Below, in pieces: positions 47,301-58,491 of a stretch of DNA of 64,000 nucleotides (position 1 is the stretch's first letter; each line of letters begins with the position of its first letter). Source of the DNA: Cryptomeria japonica (taxonomy: Eukaryota; Streptophyta; Pinopsida; Cupressales; Cupressaceae); the NCBI RefSeq assembly GCF_030272615.1, contig NC_081415.1, positions 598,055,335-598,119,334 on the forward strand, in the 5' to 3' direction. The translations under genes were made by a program, and so were the position numbers. Below the pieces are notes generated by a model. It was not told the origin of the DNA and searched no databases. It saw nothing but the letters and a program-made list of their open reading frames with translations.

Positions 47301-48588
47301 GTGTATGTTGCAAGGAGTTTGTATGGATATATTTGGTTGCATATGATGCTATGATTTAGATTTTCATGTTGGATTAGAGCCTCTTGTGATTTATTATTTG
47401 GGTCATGTTAGGGGGAGTGAGCTTCCTTGTGATGACCGGGGTCTCGAGAGATAGGCTTGCATGATGTTCCTTATAAGGATGCATGAAGTCTAGACTGCTA
47501 GGGCACATTGGGAATTTACCATGATGTAAATAAGTGATAACATAATAATAATTAATGGGATTGGTAAAATAATTTATTAAACAAGATAATGAATAGTAGA
47601 GCCCCATGACTTGATCCCAGGGAGGATATTTTAGGATAGGCATGGGAAGGCCATTGCGATGGCAAGTTGATCTCCCTTGGTCTCTCATAGGTTGAGATGG
47701 CTTCGAATGTCATATGATCTTCATATGATGGAAATATTCATGTATTGGTAGATGTTATCTTAGGACTTGATTAGGATATATGAAAGAAGACATTGAGATG
47801 TAATGTAATGTATCTCGTAGCTTGTGGTCTAGTAGCAGATTGGAGTCATTATAATATTTTGTTGTAAATGGATATTTAATATGCATGCATTATGATGATG
47901 ACATTAAATGAATACTCTTAGTGGATGGTTGTTATTCTTATTTACGAATATGAATGGGTAATTGATATGATGGATGGTTAGCCTTAGGGAAATAATCTAG
48001 CTTGCTTTAGTTGATGTGTGATAAGTCTTTGACTCTAGTAAGAGAATAATTGCATATGTAACTTAAATTGTATCATGTAATTGGATTTGAAAAAAAAAAA
48101 AAACTATTGTTATTAGAATTATGGACTTTCTTTTGATACTATGTGTATGCTAAGATGTTAAGAAGGAATTATAAATGTGGATAGATCATATTGCTAATAG
48201 GTAAACCATGATAGAGGAAACATATATGTTCATGTGAGAATTGGGATGTAAAATAAATTAGGAATATTAGATATTGGTGTTCTAGAATGAAGATGATAGG
48301 AAACGATTAAGTTTGTTTAGTAAGGGAATGCATATAATGCTAGATAGATAGTAAATGGCTTGTATATAATGTATGTCATGTACTTATAATTAAAGAAATG
48401 GATTTATATTGTTATATGTTTGTAAGTTAATAAATCAATTTTATGATTTAAGTATTAATGTGATGTTGTGCTTGCTCATGCTTAAGTAAAGAAATAAGGA
48501 AATTAGTTTATCATGTTGGTTAAAGAATGAACTATAGCTTATACATTATGAGTAGATAATCATAATAGATGGAATAAGATCATGTTAG
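44359..48588. other. E interior: AT-rich, no recognisable gene
   Basis: Read on both strands, this stretch gives only short ORFs without family motifs. 45040-45560 is a low-complexity TTTAATTATTTATT-type block. 46640-46930 is a degenerate tandem repeat. A poly-A run of 14 lies near 48090. I see no RT, integrase or transposase motif. Confidence 0.5.
46640..46930. repeat. Degenerate tandem repeats in E
   Basis: First come several TATGCATTGTTTA-like units, then two copies of a unit of about 45 bp containing AACAATATTGTATA, GTTGATYAGTTTGGTAAAT and GTGCTGAA (about 46825-46912). Confidence 0.65.
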
Positions 48589-50866
48589 TGTAGTCACATA
48601 AATCTGTCCACTTAATTAAATGAATACTTAGTATTTATTTGATTATTTAACCATCAATTAATAATTAATTAAATTAATATTTAATTAATTCATCTTAACC
48701 CTCTTCTCCTATTAATTAAATAAATTATTCAATTTATTTGATTTAATTCACTTAACCAAATTCAGACCATTAATTAAATAAATAAATCATATTTATTTAA
48801 TTAAATCTTCTCTCACATTTAAATAAATTAATATTTATTTAAAACCCCCAAAATCCCACCTCTCACATTTAAATAAATAAATCATTTATTTAAAATCACC
48901 TTTATCCTCCACCCACTTGCATTTTCCTACAAATACAAGTTGCACAATTATTTTAAATAAATAATTTATTTAAATCACCTTTATCCTCCACCCACTTGTA
49001 TTTTCCTACAAAAGCAAGTTGCACAACTATTTTAAATAAATTATTTATTTAAAATCCTATTTATCCTCACCCACTTGAAACCTTTAATGGTTTCCCTTAA
49101 AGTATTCAAACTTGATGGCTTTAAAGTCTTCAAACTTGATGGCTTCCTTCTATAGTCTTCTTAAAGACTTTAATGGTTTTCCTTAAAGTCTTCAAGCCTT
49201 TAATGGTTTCCCTCAAAGTCTTCAAGCATTTTAAATGCTTTATCTTCTTTTTCTCATTTAAATAAATTAATATTTATTTAAATATTTATCCAAATTCAAC
49301 TTACACCATTTAATTGAAATAAATGATTTTATTTTAATTGAAAATACCAAAATTTCTCCCACTTGCATTTTCCTACAAAATCCACTTGTATGCCTAAACC
49401 CCTTCTAGATTCTTCTAAACCCTTCCTAATTAGCCTAATCCATCCCCTAAATATTGTCACATTCCTAAGCAAATTGGAGTCATTTCTCAAAGACTCCAAA
49501 GTCTTTGAAAAGCAATTAATGCTTTGTGTGTTCAACAAATTAACCCTCAAAGTCTTGGATAACCATTGAAGGCTTCCAACCTTCAACCACTTAATCCACA
49601 AAGTCTTCAAAAACCATTAATGGTTAACCCAAACCTTCCCACATGGTTAAAACATTTGTTTTGACTCAACCTCTACCCAACCCAAGGGTCTCATCAGGCC
49701 ATTAATGCTTTGACCATGATTATCTCTTAAACATTTGCACAAAGGTTTATCCTTGGATTAACTCTTAATCCAGTGGGTAATCTTAATTTGGACTTGACCC
49801 TTAGCCTCTAGATAACCATGAAGTCTTCTCAAGCCTTTAATGCCTCCAACCTCTTCTCTCAACCCAATCCTATGTTGAAACTTGTCACCATTTTATTGGT
49901 GCCAATTGTGCACATGGATCCCCAGCTTTCAATCCTAACCCTTGTTAAGATTGCTCAATCTTAACCCTTCATTTCCCTATTTCTTCTATAAATAGAACCC
50001 TTCTCCTCAAGCAAAAAGAGAAGCATTTTAGAGTATTGTTGTTATACTGGCATTAGCATAGAGCTTTTTCATAGCATCACTATCTACTCTTGCATAGTAT
50101 TTGCTTATCATATTCAACCATCTTGAATCTCCATATGGCATCCATGGCTAGTGCTAAAAGCTGAGAGCTACACTCATTTGGGACTTGGAGAGGAGAGAAA
50201 CAAGGGAGAAGCATCAAAAGGCATCATGGAAGCATCTTAGGGAGGCTCTTCTCCTTTCTTTTATTTTGTTAAACTTCTTTCATGCTTTTTGAAATCTCTC
50301 TTGATATGTTTGGAATGGTTTTTAGTTCTTTGTTTTGTTTTTATGGTTGAAACTAACTTATTAACATTGAACTTTGTTGTTGCCTTGTCCCCATTTCCAT
50401 GACATCAGTTAGTATAGGGAATGGTTATGGATTTTAGGATCATTGGAATTGGTTGATAAATGGACTAAAGTAATGGATTGGGTTGCATTGGAAGAATAGC
50501 ATAGCATGTTGGCATAGAAGATAGTGAGATGTATATCATGGAAGTTAGGAAATAGTGTCGTTTTCATTGGTAATGGAAATCTTAAGTGCTACAATGATTA
50601 AGAGTAGTTGTGTTGCCTAAGTCGGTAGTAAGTAATGACATTGAGATACCCTAGGGAGATGGTAGTGATGTTATTTTTAATTTTCCACTTGCATAATTGG
50701 TTTATGAATGTATGTGATATGTTTCATGTACTTAGTAATTAGATGTGAATGGATGTACTTCACCGATGATGTTATGTGCTACATTAAATGTTATTTAATT
50801 TATTTTTGTACCTCCATTAGTGTGTTAGTTGCTTATTTTCTCTAGGCTATTTTGGCGGGCATTACA
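48589..50866 (+). repeat. LTR-like right end of E
   Basis: It starts TGTAGTCACATAAATC and ends GGGCATTACA. It contains ATTTAAATAAAT palindromes, three copies of a 65-70-bp unit around 48895-49080 (CACCTTTATCCTCCACCCAC followed by a TTTTCCTACAAA segment) and a TATA box (TATAAATA, 49987-49994). Size, ends and promoter fit an LTR read on the plus strand. No partner LTR was found, so this is tentative. Confidence 0.5.
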
Positions 50867-51797
50867 CCGGTCAACCACATATACTCAAAATCTTCTCTTT
50901 CACACTTCTTCACACTTCTACTACTGAAAGATCAAATCAATATTTGCACATGTAGATATATCTCTCACATGAATAATAAATATATTTATACAAATCATTA
51001 ACCTATATTTCAAGGTCAACTAAACCCTCAACACAAATTACAAAACAATAACCTTACACGCTACAACAATACATGCAGACCAAAACAATGTTGGCTAAGA
51101 CATGGTCTAGACCTAGACCAACATCGCATGCAAGAAATACTTCCAAGAATTATGCCTCAAACATCTACAACATGCTACGATCATCATGAGTGTCATATAA
51201 CATGAAGACCACGACCGGATCAAGAAAATGATCAATAATGCACACAATGATCAATGCAGACCATCAACATGATAGAACACGATCTAGAAATATCCACAAG
51301 CAATGTGAATCACAACAAAAATAACTACAACATCACCTCTTACTAGAATCTTCATCATCATTATATCAAACTTCAAGAACACATACTAAATTGACTATCA
51401 AATTGAAATATTCTCTTGCGAACCTCCAAATCATGAACCATCTGAATTGAGGACATATATGAATGTCCCAAACACTCTGTCAAAATTGCAAACCAAGATA
51501 TTGCAATTTCAGAGCAATACAAAACACAATCCAAAATATCGAATAACACAAACAACTGAATATAAACCATAGTATCGGATCTCACAACTCAATAAAATTA
51601 CCATGTAAACGTCTAAAACTTATGCTGAATTAACTAGAGATAAGTATATCTAAACCCATTAAACCGCAACAACTCAACTGCAACACACTGAACAAACCAA
51701 CTCATCCAATCTGACTGCAACATTGGAACACTTAGAAGAATATGTTGACATCAATGACAACACATTATTCCAGTAAATATCTCAACAATATCCAAAA
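50867..51797 (-). repeat. C3 3' LTR, inner part
   Basis: Aligns with 56758-57710 (CATATATACTCAAA, TTTCACACTTCTTCACACTT, ATGTTGACATCAATGACAAC). It completes the LTR begun at 30916. A TATA box, TATAAATATA on the minus strand, lies near 50988-50998. Confidence 0.88.
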
Positions 51798-52150
51798 AAT
51801 ACCCCTTTAGCATTGATGGCAACATACGAATGTGAAAAATAATCAATACAAATAAAAAAATCATCAACCAACAATCTCCCATAACTCTCAACAATCTCTC
51901 CCTGATATCAACACAGGATATAGCATTTTTTCGTGACATGATTCTCTCCCCTTTTGACATTAATGAAAAAGGCACATACAAATCATAATTCTCTCACACT
52001 ACAAGATAGTCTCTCCCTCTTAGATAAACACACAAATATGGACAACTAAACCACACTCTGACTACTCCCCCTGAGTAGTAGCCTCACTCATCAATCCGGA
52101 TCACAAGATATCTCTTTGAAGCCCACTAGATTGATGAAAGTCCATCCATC
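51798..52150 (-). other. C3 3' untranslated region and polypurine tract
   Basis: The complement of 51800-51815 contains CTAAAGGGGTATT, a weak polypurine tract next to the LTR. G-rich runs and no coding signal occupy the rest. Confidence 0.6.
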
Positions 52151-55100
52151 TTAGTTCTCATCAAGAGGGGAAATTACCCCTAGCTTCTCTATGAGATACT
52201 CAAATGTATCTTTAGGCAAAGGCTTTAGAAGATATATGCAATTTGTTCCTTTGTATATACATACTCCAATCTAACTTCCTTCTCATTCACCTTATCTCTC
52301 AAGAAATGAAACTTGATTGATATATGATTTGTCTTATAATGCAACACCAGATTCTTAGAAATATTAATAGCACTTGAATTGTCACAGTATATAGCAGTAG
52401 GCTTATCATAAATAACTCTGATATCCTTCAACATCTGCTTCATCCAAATCATCTAGGTACAATTTCTAGCAGCAACAACGTTTCAACTTCTGCAGTAGAC
52501 AAAGATATAACATTATGCTTCTTACTCATCTATGAAACCAATCTCTTACCCAAGAAAAATGCACCACCACTAGTACTCTTTCTGTCATCAACATCACCTA
52601 CCCAATCAAGATTAGTAAAATCACTCAAAGTGAAATCATCATCTCTAGGATACCACAAACCAAAATCAATTGTCCCTTTCAAATATTTGAATATTCTTTT
52701 CACTGCAACAACATGATATTCCTTAGGATCAACTTGAAATCTAGCAACAAGACAAACAACATTCATAATATCTAGTCTAGTTTGAGTCAAATACAAGAAA
52801 CCACCAATCATAGATCTATATCTAGTCTAATTAGCATTTGGAGAATCATCATCCTTTGTCAACTTACATCCGATCACCATAGGTGTACCAGTAGGATTTG
52901 CATCATCTAAACCAAACTTATTCAACAATTCCTTCACATACCTAGATAGAGATATGAGAATACCTTTATCCAATTGAGTAATTTGCAATCCCAAAAATAA
53001 TTTTATGTCACCAATCATAGATATTTCAAACTTATTCTACATATCATCAACAAACTTCTTGCATAAACCATCATTTCCACCAAAAATAATGTCATCAACA
53101 AAAATTTCAACAATCAAGATGTTATCATTATCAATATTGAAGTACAGATTACTATTAGCAGTACCTTTATTGAATTCAAGCTTCATCAAATACTTACCCA
53201 ATCTGGCATACCAATCTCTTAGAGCTTTCTTCAATCCATACAATGATTTCTTCAATCTACAAACCATATCTTTCTGATCTGTCAACTGAAATCCATCTGG
53301 TTGCTCAATGTAAACTTCTTCTTCTAGCTCACCATTAAGAAAGGATCACTTGACATCCATCTGATACATGTTGAAATCTTTGTAAGCAACATATGCAAGA
53401 AATAATCTAACAACTTCAATTCTACCTACCAGAGCAAAAGTCTCCTCAAAATCAATACCTTCCATCTGAGAATAACCCTTACAAACAAGTCTTTCTTTAT
53501 TCCTAACAACTTCACCTTGCTCATTCAATTTATTCTGAAACACCCATTTAGTTCCAATTACATTTTTATCCTTAGGTCTAGGAACAAAAATCCATGTGTT
53601 ATTATTTTCAATCTAATTCATTTTTTCTTCCATTGCTTTAACCGAATTTTAATCTTTACAAGCTTCATCAACATCCTTAGGTTCAATCTTAGAAATCAAG
53701 AAATACTCTTCAACAATTCTTCTCCTAGTCATTACACATCTATTCTTATCACCTATGATTTGATTCTCTGAATGATTCAACCTTACATACCAAGGAGTCT
53801 TAGGATTTTCATGATTTTTAGACTCTTAACCTCTTTCTTCTACACTAGCACTTGCACCTTCTCTAGGATTTTCCAAAATAATCTGAAATTGATTTTGGGT
53901 CCGCACTTGCTTTCCTATATCTACACTAACATCTTGATCATCTGAATAATATACACAAGATCTAATTTGCTTCTCATTTCCTTCATCAACCTTCACATTA
54001 GCACTTTCAAATATATTCCTCAATATCTTGTTATAACACCGGTAGGCCTTACTCTTAGTAGAATAACCAAGAAATATTCCTTCATCACTTCTAGCATCAA
54101 ACTTTCCTAGATCTTCATCTCTTTTGATATAGCATTTACTACCAAAAATTCTAAAATATCTAACTATGGGAACATAACCAAACCATAACTCATAAGGAGT
54201 CTTACCGGTATCACCTTTCACATGCACCCAGTTAATAGTATACACTACAATACTCACAACTTCTCTCCAATAGATATGTGGAATATTTTATTTAATCACC
54301 ATGGTTCTAGCAGCTTCCTGAATTGTCTTGTTCTTCTTCCCCACAACACCATTTTGTTGAGGGGTTTGCAAAGCAGATAACTGTATCTTCACCCCATAAT
54401 ATTCACAAAAAAATTAAACTCACTCGAAGTAAATTCACCACCTCTGTCAGATCTCAAACACTTCAACTTTAGACCAGTCTTTGTCTCAACCATAGCTTTG
54501 AAAATCTTGAACTTCTCCAATTCTTCAAAATTCTCCCTTAATAAAGTAACCCACATCATCCTTGAATAGTCATCAATCAACAACATGAAATATCTATCAC
54601 CCTGTAAGCTTCTCACTCTAGAAGGATCACATAGATCAGTATGCACAAGATCCAATATTCCATTAGAAGTATACTATTTTCTTTTGAAAATAACTCTTGT
54701 CTACTTCCCTAACTGACATTCCTTACATATTGGATTAATAGGCTTTACATTCTTAGGCATATCTCTCACTGCTTGAGTAGAACTTATCTTAACCATGCAG
54801 TCAAAATTCACACAAAACATCCTTCTATGCCATAACCAAGTTTCATCAACTTGAGAAATCAAACAACTTTTACCCCCAACATTCAAGTGAAAGACATTAC
54901 CTTTAGTTTTTGTACCTGATGTAATCTCAATTCTGGAGCTACTCAAGATCTTACATTTCCATTCTTGAATTGTAAGTCATAACCCTTATCAACCATCTGT
55001 CCAACACTCAAAAGATTATGCTTTAGACATTCAACATACAAGACATCATTAGTTTTATGCTTACTATCAAGAGAAATAGAACCTCTACACAAATTATAGC

Positions 55101-55494
55101 ATCTTTTTTATCACCAAATCTTACTACACCAACATCATACTTATCCATACTCACAAACTTAATCTTATCACCTATCATATGATGAGAGCAACCACTGTCA
55201 ATAACCCATTATCTTTCTCTTCAACTTTAGTAGGTAAAGCTTTCTTTTCAATAATGTAGCTAGTAGAATCAACAGTCACTAGATCATCTTCCTTGATAGC
55301 AACAAACAAACACTCATCTCCTGAATTTCATTTCTAGAACTCATCATCTGTCACACCTTCATCAACAGAAAAATAACACTTCTTATGATATTTAGACTTA
55401 TATGGATTCAATTGCTTCTTAGAAACTCTTTCCGAACACCTTGAGGAAAATTTCCTATCTCATTGCATGAAAAACATTTGAGAGGAAACTTTCC
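52151..55494 (-). pseudogene. C3 protease, integrase, reverse transcriptase and RNase H (broken)
   Basis: From right to left: a damaged zinc knuckle near 55440, a protease motif VIDSGCSHHMIGD near 55165-55205, gag-pre-integrase WLWHRRMFCVNFD, and integrase with Asp in LVHTDLCDP, Asp in RSDRGGEF and a PQQNG-type segment. RT has [16 protein letters not shown] and the active site FVDDIIFGGND near 53080. RNase H has IYCDNSSAINISKN, and the frame ends GVISPLDEN at 52151. Blocks lie in several frames separated by stops. It is closest to C1 in sequence among the copia copies (shared LKLGFxKGxADSNLY-type and QITQ segments). Confidence 0.88.
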
Positions 55495-56290
55495 TTAATA
55501 CTTACTAACACCTTTAGGCAATCTTTTGGCAATCAAGGCTTCAAGCTCTTTAAGCTTTCTTTCTTCTTCTTCAAGCTCTCTCATCTTTTTCTCATATCTG
55601 ATTACCCTTGTAGAAATTTCTCCCGGATTATATTTATGCTTCCAAGATATACTAGCTTTAAATACAGAATTAGATTTAGGAGGGGCTTCACCAAATTTAC
55701 TCAACTCAAAAGAAGCAATTTTTCCAATCAGTATGTCTCTAGTCATATTTTTCATAGTCCAGATTTCCTCAATAGAGGCAACCTTGTTCTTGTAAGGAGG
55801 CAAGCATCTCAACATATTAACTAAAATATCTGATTCTTCCAATACTCCACTGGCACATCTGATGTTCAATAGTATCTCATTCAACATTCTACATAAAGGA
55901 GGTAATGATCTCATCTTCTCCCATCTTCATCATCTCATACTTTCCTTTCAATCTCTACAACTTAGCAACTTTTAGATGGTTGTCAACTTCATACAAAGTC
56001 TCCAGCTTCTTCCAGATCTCATGAGCAGTCTGCAAATCCATCACATAAGTAATCTTAGAATCAGACAAGGCACTCAACAATGCTTCCTTATCTCTAATAT
56101 TGAATTCATCTTCCTTTATCTCATCTGGAGTAGTAGGACCATTTTGAGGAGCATTATACACATTCTCAATAATATTCCAATAGTCTTCACCGATGCATCT
56201 CAAATGACATTCCATCCGATTCTTCTAGAGATTATAATTCCTTCCATCAAATCCCAAACTATCCTTCTTAAAAGAAAAGGTTGCTATCTG
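55495..56290 (-). pseudogene. C3 Gag (broken)
   Basis: The copia Gag N-terminus FDGRNYNL is followed by MECHLRCIGEDYWNIIENVY and EIWKKLETLYEVDNHLKVAK. After a frame change near 55930 come PPLCRMLNEILLNIRCASG and the Glu/Lys-rich region leading to LIAKRLPKGVSKY. It is similar to C1 Gag (METHLRCLGKDILEIIEKV). Stops near 56230 and 55950 and the frame change inactivate it. Confidence 0.83.
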
Positions 56291-56329
56291 AGATCTCCTT
56301 AAGCGATCAAGCTTCTTCCAGAGGATCTA

Positions 56330-56341
56330 GCTCTGATGTTG
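56330..56341 (-). other. C3 primer-binding site (degenerate initiator Met type)
   Basis: The complement reads CAACATCAGAGC at the place where TGGTATCAGAGC is expected. Four of twelve bases have changed. Confidence 0.65.
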
Positions 56342-56344
56342 AAT

Positions 56345-57710
56345 TGTTGGGAACAATGCAACAAACTGAGAAGGGGGTGAACTAGTTTTCTCTCAAACTC
56401 TACATAGCTTAAAATTAAATTTAGATCTGATAATAAACAATAAAAGCATAAATCAACACCTCATCAATAACACACATAACACCAATATTTTTGACATGGA
56501 AAACCCGGTTAAGGGAAAAACCATGGTGGGAACCTACCCACAATAAGATAATACCCTGTTAGGAGTAAGTGAAAATATTACGATGGGGAATGCACATGCA
56601 TTTAGGCACACTGCTTAGAGCTCACTGCTCAAATCACAAAACAAGAAGGGCTACTACCTTGGTGAAGTCTCACTGCCTTACAAAAACATTTGGATTACAT
56701 CTGGAGGATCATGAACTGATGAAATATCATCTTCTCATGCCTGGTTATACTTTTGGTTAGGCATATATACTCAAACTCTGCTCTTTCACACTTCTTCACA
56801 CTTCTTCACACTTCTTTGCACTTCTCTTCTGCTATTGAAAGATCAAATAAATATTCATACACACAGATACATTTCTCACATGAATATTACATATATTTAT
56901 ACAAAGCATCAACCTATATTTTCAAGGTTGGCTAAACCTTCAACACAAATTACAAAATAATAACCTTACACACTACAACAATACATGCAGACCAAAACAA
57001 TGTCGGCTAAGACATGGTCTAGACCTAAACAAACACTGCATGTAAGAAATACTTCCAATAATTACGCCTCAAACATCTGAAACATGCTACAATCATCATG
57101 AGTGTCGCATTACATGAAGAACACCACCAGATCAAGAAACTGTTCGATAATGCACATAACAATCAATGTAGACCATCAACATGGATAAAACATGATCTAA
57201 AAATATCCACGAGCAACATGAATCACCACAAAAACAACCACAACATCACCCCTTACTAGAATCTACATCATCATTATACCAAACCTCAAGATCACATACT
57301 GAACTAACTATCAAATTGAACAATTCACTTGCAGACCTCCAAGTCATGAACCATCTGAATTGAGGATACATATGAATGTCACAAACACTCTTCTCAAACC
57401 ACAATCCAGGATATCGCAATTTCAGAGCAATGAGGAACACAATCCACAATACTAAATAACACAAACAACTAAATATGAACCACAATACCAGATCTCACAA
57501 CTCGATCAAATTACCATGTGAACCTCTAAAAATTCTATTCAATCAACTAGAGATAAGTATCTCTAAACCCATTAAACCACAACAACTCAACTGCAACACA
57601 CTGACCAAACCAACTCATCCAATATGACTGCAACGCTAGAACACTCAGAAGAGTATGTTGACATCAATGACAACACATTATTCTAGCAAACTTCTTAGTA
57701 ATATCCAATA
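56345..57710 (-). repeat. C3 5' LTR (intact)
   Basis: A 1366-bp LTR. On the plus strand it starts TGTTGGGAACAATGC and ends ATATCCAATA, where the usual CA end has decayed. A TATA box (TATAAATATAT on the minus strand, 56891-56901) is conserved with the other copy. gcttc follows at 57711. Confidence 0.9.
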
Positions 57711-58042
57711 GCTTCATTGTGAGCATTTCCCATCACCTCTTTTTACAATTCAAAGTGGTAAACATGATACCCTATTACAACTCACTAATTAGCAAGCAAA
57801 AATAGGGGGGCATATAGCTACCCTCAAATTTCATCACTTCCTTTGTAAGCATTCAGGTGATTTTTTAATTTTATCTAACAATGTGGTTTTGTAGGGTGGG
57901 GTTCCTAACAGTGTACAACAAATACCATTGGGGGATTCATTTGACACCTTATGGATATATCCTTTTCCATTAAATGATTAGTTTTTGTACTTTAGCTTAT
58001 GTATGCACCTAGTGTCATATGACTGCTAAAGTGGGGGTTAAA
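57711..58042 (+). other. G 3' untranslated region and polypurine tract
   Basis: G resumes after the C3 duplication. No coding signal is seen. It contains GGGGGG and TGGGG runs, and it ends with CTAAAGTGGGGGTTAAA (58026-58042), the polypurine tract directly before the 3' LTR. Confidence 0.75.
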
Positions 58043-58491
58043 TGTAGCATCATAAATTGTACACCCTTAATTTAGTGGTACAATTCCATGCTTAGGTTAG
58101 CACTTTCCTTAGTGTGTTGCACCTTGCATTTTAATTTCCCTTTAAGAATTTAATTAATTAATTAAATTAAATCTAAAGTCTTATTTTATCACTCCACACA
58201 TCATAAAATTGGGCCCTTAATCCTAAGTGTGTCCCTTTTTATTTTATTCTTTCAATTAATTAATTGATCAAAAACCCTAATCATGTCCTATTTCAACCTT
58301 CAAGGCTCGATTTCGCATATCGAAAACATCTCAAATCATCGCATCCACCTAGGGATCACCTTATAATCACAATACCTTGCATCCTTAAAAATTTGGAAAA
58401 AGTTTGGTCAAACTGATGTGATTCACATTGGTCCCTGTTAGCAATTGACACTCATCTGGTGATTTCAAACGACGTCTGGTAGTTGCATATT
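58043..58491 (+). repeat. G 3' LTR, first part
   Basis: Begins TGTAGCATCATAAATTGTAC, typical of a Ty3/Tat LTR start after a polypurine tract. It continues at least to 58491, where C4 begins; the rest lies beyond the window. No 5' LTR is available for comparison, so the call rests on the polypurine tract, the TG start and position. Confidence 0.7.

Larger units (their letters stand above)
31330..50866. mobile_element. E: non-coding TG...CA element inside the C3 LTR, split by P2
   Basis: Comparison with the intact C3 LTR shows that everything from TGTAGTG (31330-31335, continued at 44359) to GGGCATTACA (50866) is foreign. The ends are TG and CA. The flanking 5-mers, ttagt and ccggt, could be a decayed duplication of ttggt, but this is weak. 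Without P2 it is about 6.5 kb, very AT-rich, with no protein I can recognise. The last part (48589-50866) begins again with TGTAGT and has a promoter-like box, so it may be a 3' LTR, but I find no matching 5' LTR. It is either a decayed LTR element or an unclassified non-autonomous one. Confidence 0.65.
30916..57710 (-). mobile_element. C3: Ty1/copia element in the G 3' region, itself interrupted by E and P2
   Basis: C3 has a split left LTR (30916-31329 and 50867-51797) and an intact right LTR (56345-57710). It lies between perfect 5-bp duplications gcttc (30911-30915 and 57711-57715). The coding part, 52151-56300, is in minus orientation. Joining the LTR halves gives about 1345 bp against 1366 bp for the right LTR, which proves that 31330-50866 is inserted material. 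C3 alone is about 7.3 kb. Confidence 0.9.
1..58491 (+). mobile_element. G: Ty3/gypsy (Tat-like) element, host of the nest
   Basis: One degenerate Ty3/gypsy element can be followed through the window in five pieces: 1-1491, 3633-4490, 19526-20214, 27535-30915 and 57711-58491. The pieces read in order as RT, RNase H, archaeal-type RNase H, integrase zinc finger, integrase core, integrase C-terminus, antisense PMD gene, 3' untranslated region, polypurine tract and the start of the 3' LTR. Each gap is filled by a younger element, and where target duplications are visible the G sequence resumes at the same codon. A second RNase H between the Ty3 RNase H and integrase is the mark of the Tat lineage (established knowledge). 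The 5' LTR, gag and protease lie left of the window. The 3' LTR is cut by C4 at 58492. Confidence 0.88.

Noticed and set aside
48589-50866. Firm call of E as a complete LTR element with two LTRs
   Set aside because: The left end of E shares only the first six bases with this segment; without a second LTR the claim is not supported.
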